Source: Nymphaea colorata (taxonomy: Eukaryota > Streptophyta > Magnoliopsida > Nymphaeales > Nymphaeaceae). Taken from it: a DNA stretch of 54,293 nt. The notes under the pieces were generated by a model. It saw only the letters and a list, made by a program, of their open reading frames with translations. It searched no databases and was not told the origin of the DNA. The DNA lies in the NCBI RefSeq assembly GCF_008831285.2, contig NW_022205078.1:1-54293 (forward strand), read 5' to 3'. Shown here in pieces: positions 1 to 11,359 of this stretch; positions within the stretch are counted from its first letter, which is position 1; every line of letters begins with the position of its first letter. Position numbers and translations under genes: made by a program.

Positions 1-86
1 CCAACCCCAACCCCAACCCCAACCCCAACCCCAACCCCAACCCCAACCCCAACCCCAACCCCAACCCCAACCCCAACCCCAACCCC
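1..86. repeat. Left telomere, C4A2 repeats
   Basis: Uninterrupted CCCCAA repeats run from base 1 to 86, where unique sequence starts with TTGAG. This C-rich strand at the 5' end, matched by GGGGTT at the other end, marks a true macronuclear chromosome end. G4T2 telomeres are known from oligohymenophorean ciliates such as Tetrahymena and Paramecium; hypotrichs use G4T4. The repeats are homogeneous, with no variant units seen. Confidence 0.98.
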
Positions 87-462
87 TTGAGTTGATAAAA
101 CAAATATGAATGCATATCTACTGCCATCTTCATTATTTTCCTTCAAATAGGCTGGCTTCTTCTTCAGAAAGTATGAGCTTCGATTTATTAGCGAAGTTAT
201 TATTTCAATTCAAAGCTATTCCAAATTGTGAAGACCTCATGCCATCACACTTATCATCCTTTCTAGTAGAGATCCGAATAAGCTTGTAGATCTCTCCTGT
301 CTATTCTAATCAAAAAACCATATCAGATATGGAAGATCTGCTTGACTAATTGATGAGTTTATCAACTGCAGCGTATCGAATTTGATCCGTTCATACTTGC
401 TAACCTTTCAGACCATTTTATATCCTCAGATGTTGTGATATAATTATAAACTAATATTGATA
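87..462. other. Subtelomeric spacer and HDAC upstream region
   Basis: About 375 bases of AT-rich sequence without a convincing reading frame lie between the telomere and the first gene. Its last 35 bases carry a TATAATTATAAA element directly upstream of the HDAC start. The same element is duplicated at 15846-15880 on the other strand, together with the start of the gene. I see no tandem repeat here. Confidence 0.6.
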
Positions 463-1773
463 ATGCAAGGGCGCAATGTGGCGTACTTCCACAACGAGGA
501 AATCGGCAAATTTTACTACTACAAGGACCACCCCATGAAGCCCAAGCGGATGGCCATGACCCACTCGCTCATCGAGAGCTTCGACATCTACCGCAAGCTG
601 GACGTCTACCGCTCCCGCAAGGCCGACAAGCAGGAACTGCTTCGCTTCCACCACCCCGAATACATCAACTACCTCGAGAACTACGTCTGCAAAGACGTCC
701 TCACCAGCCACGGCTTCGCATACACCAACGACATGATGCTCAAGTCCGAAGAAGAACGCAAGTTCCTCATCAACTCCAACAAGCTCAAGAGCCAGTTTTC
801 GATGAACGAAACCGGGGACTGTCCGGGCTTCGCCGGACTTTACGAGTTCTGCCAGCTGTCGTGCGGAGGGTCGATCGATGCTTCCCAGCTTTTGCTGAGA
901 GGCGATGCGGGGATAGCGGTGAACTGGGGAGGAGGACTGCACCACGCGAAGAAGTGCGAGGCGAGTGGATTCTGCTACACCAACGACATCGTGCTGGCCA
1001 TCCTGGAGATGCTCAAGTACTACCCGCGAGTGCTTTATCTCGATGTTGATGTGCACCACGGCGACGGAGTGGAGGAGGCATTTTACCTAACCGACAGAGT
1101 GATGACTGTTTCCTTCCATCAGTACGGAGACGACTTCTTCCCAGGCACCGGCAGCATAGACTCCGTCGGAGAGGGCAAGGGCAAATACTACTCCGTCAAC
1201 GTCCCGCTCAAGGTCGGAATCGACGACGACACCTACCAGGAACTGTTCAAGACAGTCATGGACGAAGTCATGGCCAAGTTCATGCCCAGCGCTGTCATCC
1301 TCCAGCTGGGCGGCGACAGCATCGCCTACGACGTGCTCGGCAGGCTCAACCTCAGCATCAAGGGACACGGCGAGTGCGTAAAGAAAATGATGACCTATGG
1401 CGTTCCCCTGATGCTGCTCGGCGGAGGAGGTTACACCGTGCACAACGTGGCTCGGCTGTGGGCGTACGAGACGGGCCTAGCAGTGGGGGAAGAGCTCGAC
1501 GGCTACATCCCCAAGACTGATCGCTTCTACGACGCTTACCAGCCGGACAGCAAGCTGCACTTCACGGTGAAGCCGACCAAGAACAAGAACACTCCGGAAT
1601 ACCTAAACTAGGTGCGCGAGAAGACCTTCGAGCACCTGCGGATGCTGGAGACGAGTCCGGGCGTGCCCTTCCACAACGTGCCAGTGGTGGCGTTCGCGCC
1701 TGAAAACATCATGGAGAGCGAAGACAAGTACCTGAGCAGCCTCCTCAGCAGGAGAGATTAGATGGAAATGTGA
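463..1773 (+). CDS. Class I histone deacetylase (Rpd3/HDAC1-3 type)
   Basis: This 436-residue protein removes acetyl groups from histone lysines in the nucleus. The catalytic core is intact: GGLHHAKK near residue 155 (the His dyad), DVDVHHGDGV near 193 (zinc ligands), SFHQYG near 220, and GGGGYTVHNVAR near 319. The codon TAG at 1609-1611 is in frame, and homology to the HDAC C-terminal helix continues through it (FEHLRMLETSPGVP); a second TAG precedes the TGA stop. The ATG at 463 is chosen because an AATTATAAA element sits just upstream and because the aligned protein starts there. The gene is intronless and converges on the VWA gene, with 200 bases between stops. A 5' fragment of it is copied at 15.8 kb. 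Confidence 0.96.
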
Positions 1774-1973
1774 TCGTAATTAGAATAGTTATTAATGCAA
1801 ACATCAATATCAGCTAACATCCATTGAGTGGAGAGCATATGGATATTAATTAAACTTTGCTTTATCTGTTTTAGACTTGATTGATTGTGATAGGTGATGA
1901 ATGGGCAGCAAGGTAGTAATAAATATCATCATTTTGACCGCTGCTGCCAACGGTCGGCTGCCTCGGAAGGCCT

Positions 1974-4340
1974 TCATGCGGTGAGCTCGATCAGGTTCCT
2001 CTTTTCTACGCTCCTGCTCTCCTTGATGGTGGCGATGATCTCGCTGATGCTGGCGCCCTCGGGGAGGGCAGTCTCGTACCTCTCCAGCAGCTGGGCAATC
2101 CAACTCTGGGTGAGGCTGGGCAGCGTCTGCCTCTTTCCAGACTCAACGTAGCGGTTGTAGTAAAACACCGCGATCTCGCTGGCTGTCGGCTTCTTCTTGT
2201 GCTTGATGAGGAACTCCTCGATGTACTTGCACCCCTTGAACAGCTCCCGCTTGTCCTCCACACCGAACGCAGCCTTCGCCAGGCTGTCCCAGTGCTCGCC
2301 GCCGACCACCGAGAGAGGCCGCAAGGTCTTGGGGTGGATCTGCACCTCATGCTCGATGGGCTCAGGGCCGAACTTCCAGCTGGTTTCAGCAGCGGGAAGG
2401 GCAGGGATGGCGACGTTGTAGTCGAGGAAGATGTCGGAGAAGAGCTTGTGCTCATCCAACAACCCCCACACGTAGAGCAGGTCCTCGTTGGTGAGTCCTG
2501 CGCAGAAGGAAGGCATGCGTTTGCGAACCTCCTTCACCTGTTCCTCGTCAGCAGCTCCGTCGATGGGGATGAACTCGCTGCACACCTCCAGTTCCCTGAA
2601 CTTCTTGGTGAAGTTGGAAGCATCGACGAAGAAGCCCTTCTGGTAGAGGCCTCTGAAGAGCGTCCTCATCGCCTTCTTCTGGCTGGCGTTCGACCTCTTG
2701 AACTTGTCCAGGAAGTAGAAGAGGGCCCGCGTGCGGAGGTAGTGTCTCTCGAAGCCGCTGTGGAGCGGGTATCCGAGCACCTTCACGATCTTGACCATCG
2801 CGTCGATGTCGAAGAGGTGGAAGCGGAAGGCGTCCTTCGCCGTGGGCTGGTTGAGGAAGCCGCTGCTGACGCAGTACCAGACAGCGATGTCGGTGCTGAT
2901 CTGCGTGGAGACGAACTGGGAGAGACCGCACATGCTGGCCATCGTCTAAGTGTTGGTAAGACGGTAGACCAGATGCTCCCTCAGGTTCTCCTTGATGGGA
3001 CTCAGGTATTCGATTTCCCCCTCGCTCACAAGGATCCAGATCACCGCGAAGTACATGGACAGGTTTCCCATGACCTTGCCGCCAGAGACGAGCTTGGCGA
3101 TGGTGTGGTTTCCCACAGTGATGTGAGAGCGGTGAGTACCCAGCGGGATGGCGCCCAAGAGCCTGTTCTGCGTAAACGGGTTCTTCTTGAGCTTGTCCGA
3201 GTACTTCACGCCGGTGAAAGTGGAGATGCGGGACTTGAGCTTGGCCTTCAAGTCGGGGTAGTTGAGGATCCGCAGGGGACAGGCGTTGACGTCGTCGACG
3301 ATGCCCTTCTCGACGCCCAGCAGGAAAGGCTCGCACTCGTCGATGAGGATCTGAGGCACGTCCTCGTCGAGGATGATGGGACACTCAATCGGATTCTTCG
3401 AGAGGTCCTAGAGCTCCACTTTCTGGTCGAGTTCCCCCGCAACCGCTTGCACTGCGGTCGCCATTTTGTTGGATTTGATCTGTCCAACGTTGTACTGTCC
3501 CCTCAGATCTCCGCAGAGACTGATGAGGTAGTTGATTTTCTGTTCGAGTTCGCCTGTGCCACTCTACTCGAAGTACTTCTGAGCCATGTTGGTGACCATC
3601 TGGAGAGCTTACTCTATTTTTTGTTCGTTGAGCTTCTCCCTGACCCTCTCGCTGTAGTTGAGCTTCTTGCCCATCTTCTTGGAGAGCTCCTTGACGAGGC
3701 GAGTCTTCATGGCGACCAGCTGGTTCTTGAGCTCAGGGTTGCCGTCCTTGCCCATGTTGATGGCGATGATCAGCTGCTCCATGCTGGCGTACTTCGCCTC
3801 GAAGTTCTAGAGACTGATTTCCTCGAGAGAGTCCAGCACCTTGTAATCCTCCTGCGTGTACTGCATCACCGTCTTCAGAGGATTGGCGCCGCACTTGCTG
3901 AACACCTTGCTCTCAGAGCGACGAGTGAACGGACAAGTCACCGAAAGGTTTGGCTCACTGTAGGCGCCAATCACGTAGCAGACAGCTTGCTAGATTTTGA
4001 AGCTGTTGGTGTTGAAGGCCTTGCTGAGGATAGTATCGCATTGGTTGACACTATGATCTCCGACCTCGCCATCAGTCACCAGGATGATGCTGGTGAACTG
4101 TTTGGCTACGATCTCCTGAGCAACGTATTCGGGGCTTGTTCCGCCCTCGCCCCGCATGGCCAGGATCTTTTCCTCGGCCTCCTTCTTGGAGGAGGCATAG
4201 CACCGCGAATTCCAAAAGTAGTAGTGAGTGATATCCTTTCCGTACTCAACGATGATATCGCTGACGGCCTGCCAGTAGTTCTTGCAGTTGCCGACCGAGC
4301 CGGAGTTGTCAACGAAAAGCGCAAATTGCCCTTTGATCAT
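1974..4340 (-). CDS. VWA-domain protein, about 788 residues
   Basis: The N-terminus holds a von Willebrand A domain: DNSGSVG near residue 11 is a DxSxS MIDAS motif, a GEGGTSP loop supplies the Thr, and LVTDGEVG supplies the second Asp. The remaining 650 residues are helical and hydrophilic. They include FHLFDIDAMVKIVKVLG and a C-terminal block with PEPIEHEVQIHPKTLRPLSV that I cannot assign to a family. At least six in-frame TAG codons are read through before TGA at 1974-1976. There is no intron or signal peptide. The gene is strongly GC-rich, which is why its opposite strand also carries a 2.1-kb open frame. A 249-base piece of its 3' third is copied, inverted, at 14629-14877. Function is unknown; VWA domains usually bind protein ligands through a metal ion. 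Confidence 0.85.
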
Positions 4341-4493
4341 TGATTGTGATATTATTATAAAGAGATGAACCGCCTTGGGTATATAACTAATTCTTTTATT
4401 ACCAATCTATTTATATCTGCCTATTTTATAAAAGAGAGGGGAAAATTATTAAATATAGATTGTATGATGAGATGAAGAATGTTGCTCATTTGA

Positions 4494-7400
4494 TCAGTTT
4501 GATGATAGCTATGACTATTGGTCCTGGATATTGTAGGAAAAGTCCCCCTATTCGCTCTCTCTCTTAATTTATCTCTGCGATTTTTTTTATCTTCTCGACT
4601 TGCTCTGCTTCTACGATCTCTTCTCTGATTACTATTCCTCTGGAGGATTGGGAGTATCGTATTTCGGCAAAGCCTTTTCTTCATATTAGACTTCGATTTC
4701 GATCAGATTTTACTTCTTTGGCTTGTACTCAGACTTGGATTAGGACTTCTCCACACGGATCATTTCTCCCTACTATTGATACTCCTGCCCATCCTTCCCT
4801 TCAAGCTAAAGATAGTCAGGCTTGTAAAGGATAATACTCTCCAAATAGCTCTTATCGAAGATTTCTTGAAGCTAGACGTTATAGGCGTTGGCTAGCCTTG
4901 CTCGATCCCGAGAGGAAAGACGATGGGCGGAGATATTCGCATAGTGGCGAGTATATTCGTCATAATCGAATTTGGTGGGATCCGAGATGATCTTTTTGTC
5001 ATAGATGCTGGTAAGGAGGATTTTCTTGTTAGCGCTGAGCTTATGCTGCTAGTTAGAGTTGATCGTGTCTCTAATCTTTGCTAGTTTTGGATAGAAAGTG
5101 AACAAATCCAAGTCACTGACAACCTTACTCCTAATCATGTGAACTCGAGCCAAGTTCTCATTCCAATCGTAAGATTTGGATATCTTGGCAAGGAAAGAAA
5201 GCAGCCATGCTTTGAAGACATCAAACTAGTTGATATCATTATACATCTGAAGCTTGTGGAGCTCTTTCCTGTTCATTAGGGGCGCCTTTTCCTACTTCTC
5301 CTTTTAATTCTCCATCTACTTTGCCTTCTTTTTCTTCTTATTTTAGTGTCCTTGGGTGGACATACCATGTAGAGCTCCTTTCCGATCAGCACTTCCTTGT
5401 AGTATGTATTGAAAGATTGGGCAATGCATCCAAACACGAATATAACGATTAGGGAAATCCCGCCAAGATACCCAAACAGCTCAGCAATAGTCGAATAAGT
5501 TACTGTATGAGTCTCGACTAGACCAGAATGGGAGAAGGTAACGTTGTACACTCTTGCGATGGTTGTTGCTGAGTTGGCATTGACAACCTCGTAGGGCCTA
5601 ACCTAAAGGTAGTTGTATGTTGATATTGTCTTGCTTTCTTGGTTGGCTGTATAATTCGGCGTCGTCCATGTTATGTTCTGCCTTGTCAGCGTCAAATTGA
5701 CTCCATAGGCTCTGGTAAGCACTTCGGAATTGGGCCTTATTTGCTGCACCTTGTAGGCAAAGCTATTCGCTTGAAGATTGATGGTAGGTACGGTGATATA
5801 AATACCAAGGACGAAGCTTGAAGTAAGCGATTGCAGAGATGTGCTTCCACCAGTTGTCCTGTTGAAAAGTGATACTCTGAAGTACTGAGTATTGTTGTAA
5901 ATGGCGGTAGTCAGGTTGAGAGTTAGGTTATAAGGAAGGCAAAAACCATTGGTTACCGAGGCAAAGTAAGATGGATCGTCGCTGGGACTCATAAACCCAT
6001 CAAAATAGTTAGCAGGACAAGGGATAAGATCGTATCTTGCCTACGTGGTCACCATTGCACCGTTTATCCAGGATTGCACATATTGATAAACTGCCATTCC
6101 CAAGGTAGAATTCGGAGAGTTGATTAGAAAGCTTGAGACGTTTCTGAATGTAAAATCAGGCTTGGTATAGAATCCGAAAGCTGCTCTAAAAGAAGTGTTG
6201 GTATTGAGCTGGAAACCTGGCGCCGTGGAGAGATCAGCAGGCATGATTCTATTGTAGCTGATGCGCTTATCCAACCCGCTGGAAAAGTTGACCAGATAGT
6301 ACATAAAGATGAGCAAGATGATGGCAACAGTTGTCAAAGAGAGAATGCAGCCAAAGATAGATCGCACCCTCCATTGTCCATTCAGACTAAACTCCGCATC
6401 CGAATGGAACCAGTCGAATACAGATAAAAACTAAAGGGCCTTCGATTTTTCTGCGAATTTTTCATTCCTGTATGGTTCCATAGGCTATATAAGGTCCACA
6501 TCTTCTTCGTTCTCCTACCTAAGACGCATTTCGATTTCAGCTTAGCTCAATTATTACGATCCAAATTTATGCTTGCTTGTGAGCATGGGGTCATTGGCAT
6601 GATCTTCATTAGCCACTTGGTTTTGGCTTTCAACCTCGGACTCCTCTTCTTCGAGCTCAGCACATTCGAAGTCTTAAAGTTGGTTGGCAACTTTCTTTTC
6701 TTATACTGGCATAAAATCAGCCTTCTCTTTGAAGTAAACCAAGGAAAGTTCCTTCTATTCGTGCGTCTTATAAGGAATGGTTGATAACCTCGCACAGCTG
6801 TAGGCGTTTTTGCACATCTAGATTGCATTCAGGTCGTATTTTATCTTCTCGTCCACTTTCTGCATGCGACTGGTCCTGTATTTCATGTTTATGCAGCACA
6901 TCAGCTTGAGCAGAGGCCGCGTGAAGAGGTAGCAGAACTTACGAGTGCTCGAATAGTTGTAAGCGCCTTCTTGGTAGAGCTATTCTGCCAGCCTCGCACG
7001 GACGTTATAGCTATTGTAGACCTTTCCACAGTTGTGAAACACAACGTAGCAGATGAAAAATATTCCTCCGATAATGCCCAGTATCACGTCGAGTGTGCTT
7101 CCTGTCAGATACACCCTAGTCATGTTTGGACTGGGACGCAGGCGAAGTTAATAATATGCAACAGAAGTATTCAAGGATTTGGTTACCTCGCCAAGTTGGT
7201 ATCTGGACGTACAGATAGATTCTTGGATAACTGGCGGATCCTGTCCGATAAATCTCTTCCCGTAACTGTCCAGCAACTGTATGCGGTCGAGATAAAGCGT
7301 CTACTCAATCGACGTCGAAGCACTGAAGCCACTGGTTCCCTCTCTTAGGGTATGCATATAGGCTTGCCCTGATAGCCTGCCAGTGCTCGGATTGAATTGG

Positions 7401-10306
7401 TTAACAGGAGCGTACAAGGAAAAAGTATTGCTTGGACTATTAATGAAACTGAAGAAAGCGGAATTGGTAGTTGATTGCACGCTATCGCAATAGGCTGCGC
7501 TTCCACTGCAATATCCAAAGATCCGGAAGCCGAAGAAAGCTTCATTGTTAGTATTGTATGCGCCCATGGGTATGACAAGATTATCTGGCATCACGAAGCA
7601 TAAGGAAGTATCAAGAGTGCCGCTAACGCTTTATGGTGTGATGCCCAAGAGATAACCTGAGTTCGCATTCATGGGTATTGGGTTGTAGTAAGTGTATCCT
7701 TGCGATGGAGAGTAAGTGAAGAAAAGCAGCTGCACCGTCTGGGAATTTCCATATAGGAGGGTATTTGCGATGTAGCTTGTGCAAACAGCTGGTCGAAAAC
7801 CGTCTCCTGTTACCAATCTGTAATTGATTTCGTTTGGCTGGAGAAAGTCCTTGGAGACGTATACTTGGTAAGTGCTGGAGAGCTGGAGCAAATTTGCCAC
7901 CTGGATGCATGGCAAGCCAATTATGATCAAGGTGAATAGGACGCCGATCCAAGAGTGGTTGGCAGAGTCAGCGTTAAAGCTTATCTTTACACTGTAGAAA
8001 TCTAGCAGTCTCAGATACTATACTATCCCTGTGAAAAACTTTCGCAATTAAGAAACCCGCCTGATGTTTTGAGCCTTATCGTCAGTATCGTATTTCTAAA
8101 CCTCCATTTGAGTATCGTAGGCTCGATTGTTGTTGGTGACATGCATAACAGTGGGGAAATTGGATAGTAATTATTGGACATTTTATGAATCTTTTACTGC
8201 TGCTAGCGCATCAGGATGGAAGCCAAGGATTTCTGCTTGTTGTTTTTTGATCTATTACACATTTCTTTCCTGCTATATTTGCTCATTATTCTGAAGCATG
8301 ATGGCGCCAGTGTGTCTAAGTGACTACTATGGCAACTATGGCACCACTTATTCTTTTTTCGATCCATTCTTGTTTGATAAATCGGATAAGACCTTTTAAT
8401 CAGAGCCTTTTTCTTTGCCGCTTTTGCCATTCGATGCAATCTCTATTACTTATGGAGTTTTATTGACTGAATTTTCTTAGTTTTCTTCTTTTTTGCTCAT
8501 TTTAGCTTCCTAATCCACTCTCTCTGTCTCTACTTTTGGTTCAACTTTCGCTGTTCTTTCCTTCTTTGCCTAAACATTAATCTACACTCCCTAAAACTCC
8601 ATATCTTCATTCTGGCTCTTGTCTTATTATGATTTTTCTTTCCTTTCTCCTTCTTTTTGGTTGAGCTTGTCGAAATAATTAAACTCTTACTTTTTCTATT
8701 CCACCTCCTTTACCCCCTTACTGGTGTTATCTTTATTCAAGAGATCATATTATGATGACTTTTTGTTGCCAAGAGCAGGCAAGGACTGTATTGGGATGAG
8801 TTTAGGCTATTCACCATCTAATTAGAAACCATTCAAATTCTATTGAATAGACTATGATTGATTTTCAAGTAATTTTTGGCTACTTTGATTATGCTGTGAA
8901 CTGTTTACTTATTAATTTTTCTGTCGTTCTTGTTGTGGTTGGTTTTCCTGTTGGGTCAGCTGTATAATGATCCGCTAGTTTTCTTCTTCTTCCAGTTTCT
9001 TGAAAGGAAGAGGCAATTCCAATTTCAAATGCCTATATTTTTAATAGAGTTTATCCTTTCCAACAAAATGCACAACATTCCTTTCAGCTATCTTCACTTG
9101 CTTGATGATAGTGGCTATGTCCATCAAACTGGTAACAGCATTGATGGTCTTGTTGTAGCAGCCAGGAATAAACCTGAGAAAGAAATAGGAATAAGGGACA
9201 GTTGGCTTCCTGAAAGTCTATTGAGTGCTTGAACTTTAATGGCTTTAAGGATCGGCCTAAAGGAGCAGTTATTCTGCAGCATTTTTTCGGAAAAGTGACT
9301 GATTTATGGGATGGCATAACACCCAAAGGCCAAGGTATATCAGGAATGCCGATCCTCCAATCATGCCCAATAGCCAATCTTCCTTTTTGTAATAACGGAA
9401 AGTTAGGTATTTATAGTTACAGGCAATTACATCGATCTTGGGAAGAGGAGTATAGATTGTGTTGGTAGTCTTAGGCAGAGATCTTTAAAGCCCATAATAT
9501 CCTAAATTTGTCACGTATTTCATGTTGGCCCAAGGCATTATCGAATAATCCATTGTTACGTTGTTTAGCATGAGCTCTGCATCAAAGGAAGCACTGATAG
9601 CGGAAGGATTGGTGAACTCTGAACTCGACACATTGAAGACTTGATGTTGGCTGGTGCCGTCCGGTTGGAGGACTCTGGTTGAGAAATAGAAGGTCATTAA
9701 AAAGTTACTAAAGAGGGCTGTTAAATTATTTTGAACAGTTATCAGGGTGCTGCCTGAAGTTCTGCAAAAGAAAGGATTGAAGCAATCCAGCGTGAAGTAG
9801 AAGCCGAGGGTGCTCAAGGACAAGGAAGCCGATACTCTGTTGACGTAGGAGTAGAGAAATTACTTGTTGTGGGCAAAAGTATAACAGTCGGGCAAGGTGA
9901 CGGGATTTACTGCATCGGAGAAATAGTCGCTATTGGTTCCATTGCACAAGAGGGACGACTAGATGTTGATGTTACTGCCGAGGTTATTCGAGGCAAAGAT
10001 TCTAGTGTTGAAAAGGTTGGCTAGAATGGTATGGTTGGCGACGCTTCCCGAGGTCTTGTTAAAGAAGACGATAGCCATCTTCAAATCGTAGGGTACCTGA
10101 AGATACGAGTAGGCGGATGCTTGTGTCTCAAACGAACTCTGAAAATAATTTCCCTGTGAGTAGGAAAGGACGATCCATATGTTCATCCAAATGGTAATGA
10201 CAAGAAATATGAGAGTACCGATGATTCCGCAAGGGGAACCAGTGAAGGCTCTGAAGGTGGATCTGCTGGCCAATCTATCGATGCTAGCGAGGGGACTTAC
10301 CTCCAT
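4494..10306 (-). CDS. Giant membrane protein with three tandem TM-ectodomain-TM modules
   Basis: One reading frame with no TGA runs from ATG at 10306 to 5366. A 29-base intron (5337-5365) then leads to an acidic tail ending in TGA at 4494, about 1,927 residues in all. It holds three paralogous modules. Each has a cytoplasmic N-segment, a TM helix (IIGTLIFLVITIWMNIWIVL; WIGVLFTLIIIG; SIFGCILSLTTVAIILLIFM), a 300-350 residue ectodomain with Asn-glycosylation sites and cysteines, and a second TM helix after a shared [LF]Gx[IL]GG motif (LGMIGG, LGIIGG, FGYLGG). Module 1 is about 10306-9150, module 2 about 8070-6850, module 3 about 6430-5370. A Lys/Glu/Gln-rich linker (9100-8110) joins 1 to 2 and an acidic linker joins 2 to 3. 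Single modules resemble two-TM proteins that are abundant in ciliates; function is unknown. Three separate genes would need stops that are not seen, but undetected introns cannot be excluded. Confidence 0.72.
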
Positions 10307-10659
10307 TAGCTTACGAGTAGGTAATACAACTAAATTTGATTAAATTTTTTAAAAATAAATAAGATTATGAAAGGTCCGATCTTGCCTACGCAAAAGTTAA
10401 CTGGACCCTTCATTTTTTGGCCATTTGGCATAAGTAGGAAATCATTTTCTTACCATTTTTTGTTTGATTTATAATATTACAAAATGGTGGAAAAAAATAG
10501 AGAAAATAACTATGGAACAGTGTAGCTCTCTTATTCTTTTTTCGATAAACCAGGAAGCAACTTGACTGATGATCTTTCGCCAAGAAATTATCCTCAACTT
10601 TTTTCAAAGTTTATCACCTTTTTTTATTTTAAATTCAATTCTTTGATAATAAATAATAT
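10307..10659. other. Divergent promoter spacer
   Basis: About 350 AT-rich bases separate the divergent giant membrane protein gene and SKP1. A T-rich run precedes TTGATAATAAATAATATATG, the AT-rich leader of SKP1. The short open frame on the minus strand (10410-10607) is lysine- and phenylalanine-rich, has no recognisable domain and is probably chance. Confidence 0.5.
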
Positions 10660-11168
10660 ATGAGTAGAGTCATCCTCATCGCCTCAGACCAGGGCAAGTT
10701 CGAAATCGAGTAAGCAGTGGCCAAGAAGTCACAGCTCCTCAAGAACATGATCGAAGACACCGGCGTCGAAGAGGAAATCTACCTGCCCAACGTCAAATCC
10801 GCCCCCCTCAGGAAGATCATCGAGTTCAGCTAACACTACAAAAACAACGACCCGCCCGAGATTTAGAAGCCCCTCTCCAAGAACTCCCTCAAGGACCTCG
10901 TCGATCCCTGGGATGAACAGTTTATCAACCTTCCCAACCAATAATAACTCTTGGAACTCCTGCTCGCCGCCAACTACCTCGACATCAAATCCCTCATAGA
11001 ACTGTGCTGCGCCAAGGTAGCAACCATGATCAAGGGTAAAAATACACTTATTTAGGCAAATCAGCAGAAGAAATTCGGCAACAGTTTGGCATCGTCAATG
11101 ACTTTACCCCCGAAGAAGAAGCTCAGATCAGAGAGGAAAACAAGTGGGCTGAGGAGTGCGCTAATTGA
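10660..11168 (+). CDS. SKP1: SKP1, SCF ubiquitin-ligase adaptor
   Basis: SKP1 bridges cullin-1 to F-box proteins in SCF E3 ligases. The family pattern is visible throughout: FEIE-E-AVAKKS near residue 15, YLPNV, LRKIIEF, WDEQFI, then [17 protein letters not shown] near residue 100. After a 20-base intron (11036-11055) come [21 protein letters not shown] and REENKWAEE, which match the F-box-binding C-terminal helices. Five TAA/TAG codons lie inside the frame, and Glu fits the ones that can be aligned. The protein is about 162 residues, the usual length for the family. It stands divergent to the giant membrane gene and upstream of the AGC kinase. Confidence 0.95.
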
Positions 11169-11359
11169 TAGCTATATCGTAATTATCGATCAAAGGATAT
11201 TGAAAAATTGTTGAATCATCATCCAGCATGCTTGTCACAATTAGTCAATCACGGATAGGCATCCCTTGAGCTCGAAACGAGGGTATTTTCTTCTTAGATT
11301 TCTGAATATCGGTGTTGTTTTATTAAAAATGAGAACGATTAACAATTTGTATTTTCTTT

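Noticed and set aside
2199-4343. A 714-codon open frame on the plus strand
   Set aside because: It is the exact antisense of the VWA gene. GC-rich third positions keep it open, the product is a low-information Leu/Glu/Val/Asp mix, and it has no promoter-like leader.
10280-10306. GTAAGT directly after ATG GAG in the giant gene, as a first intron
   Set aside because: No AG downstream gives a join that keeps the downstream frame, while the unspliced frame is open and leads straight to the first TM helix.
4494-10306. Three independent membrane-protein genes
   Set aside because: I expected TGA between modules but found none in the shared frame. Out-of-frame TGAs (for example 6547) would require unsupported frame changes. 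Not fully excluded.
10410-10607. 65-codon minus-strand frame between the giant gene and SKP1
   Set aside because: Low-complexity Lys/Phe content, position in a divergent promoter, no family or conserved feature.
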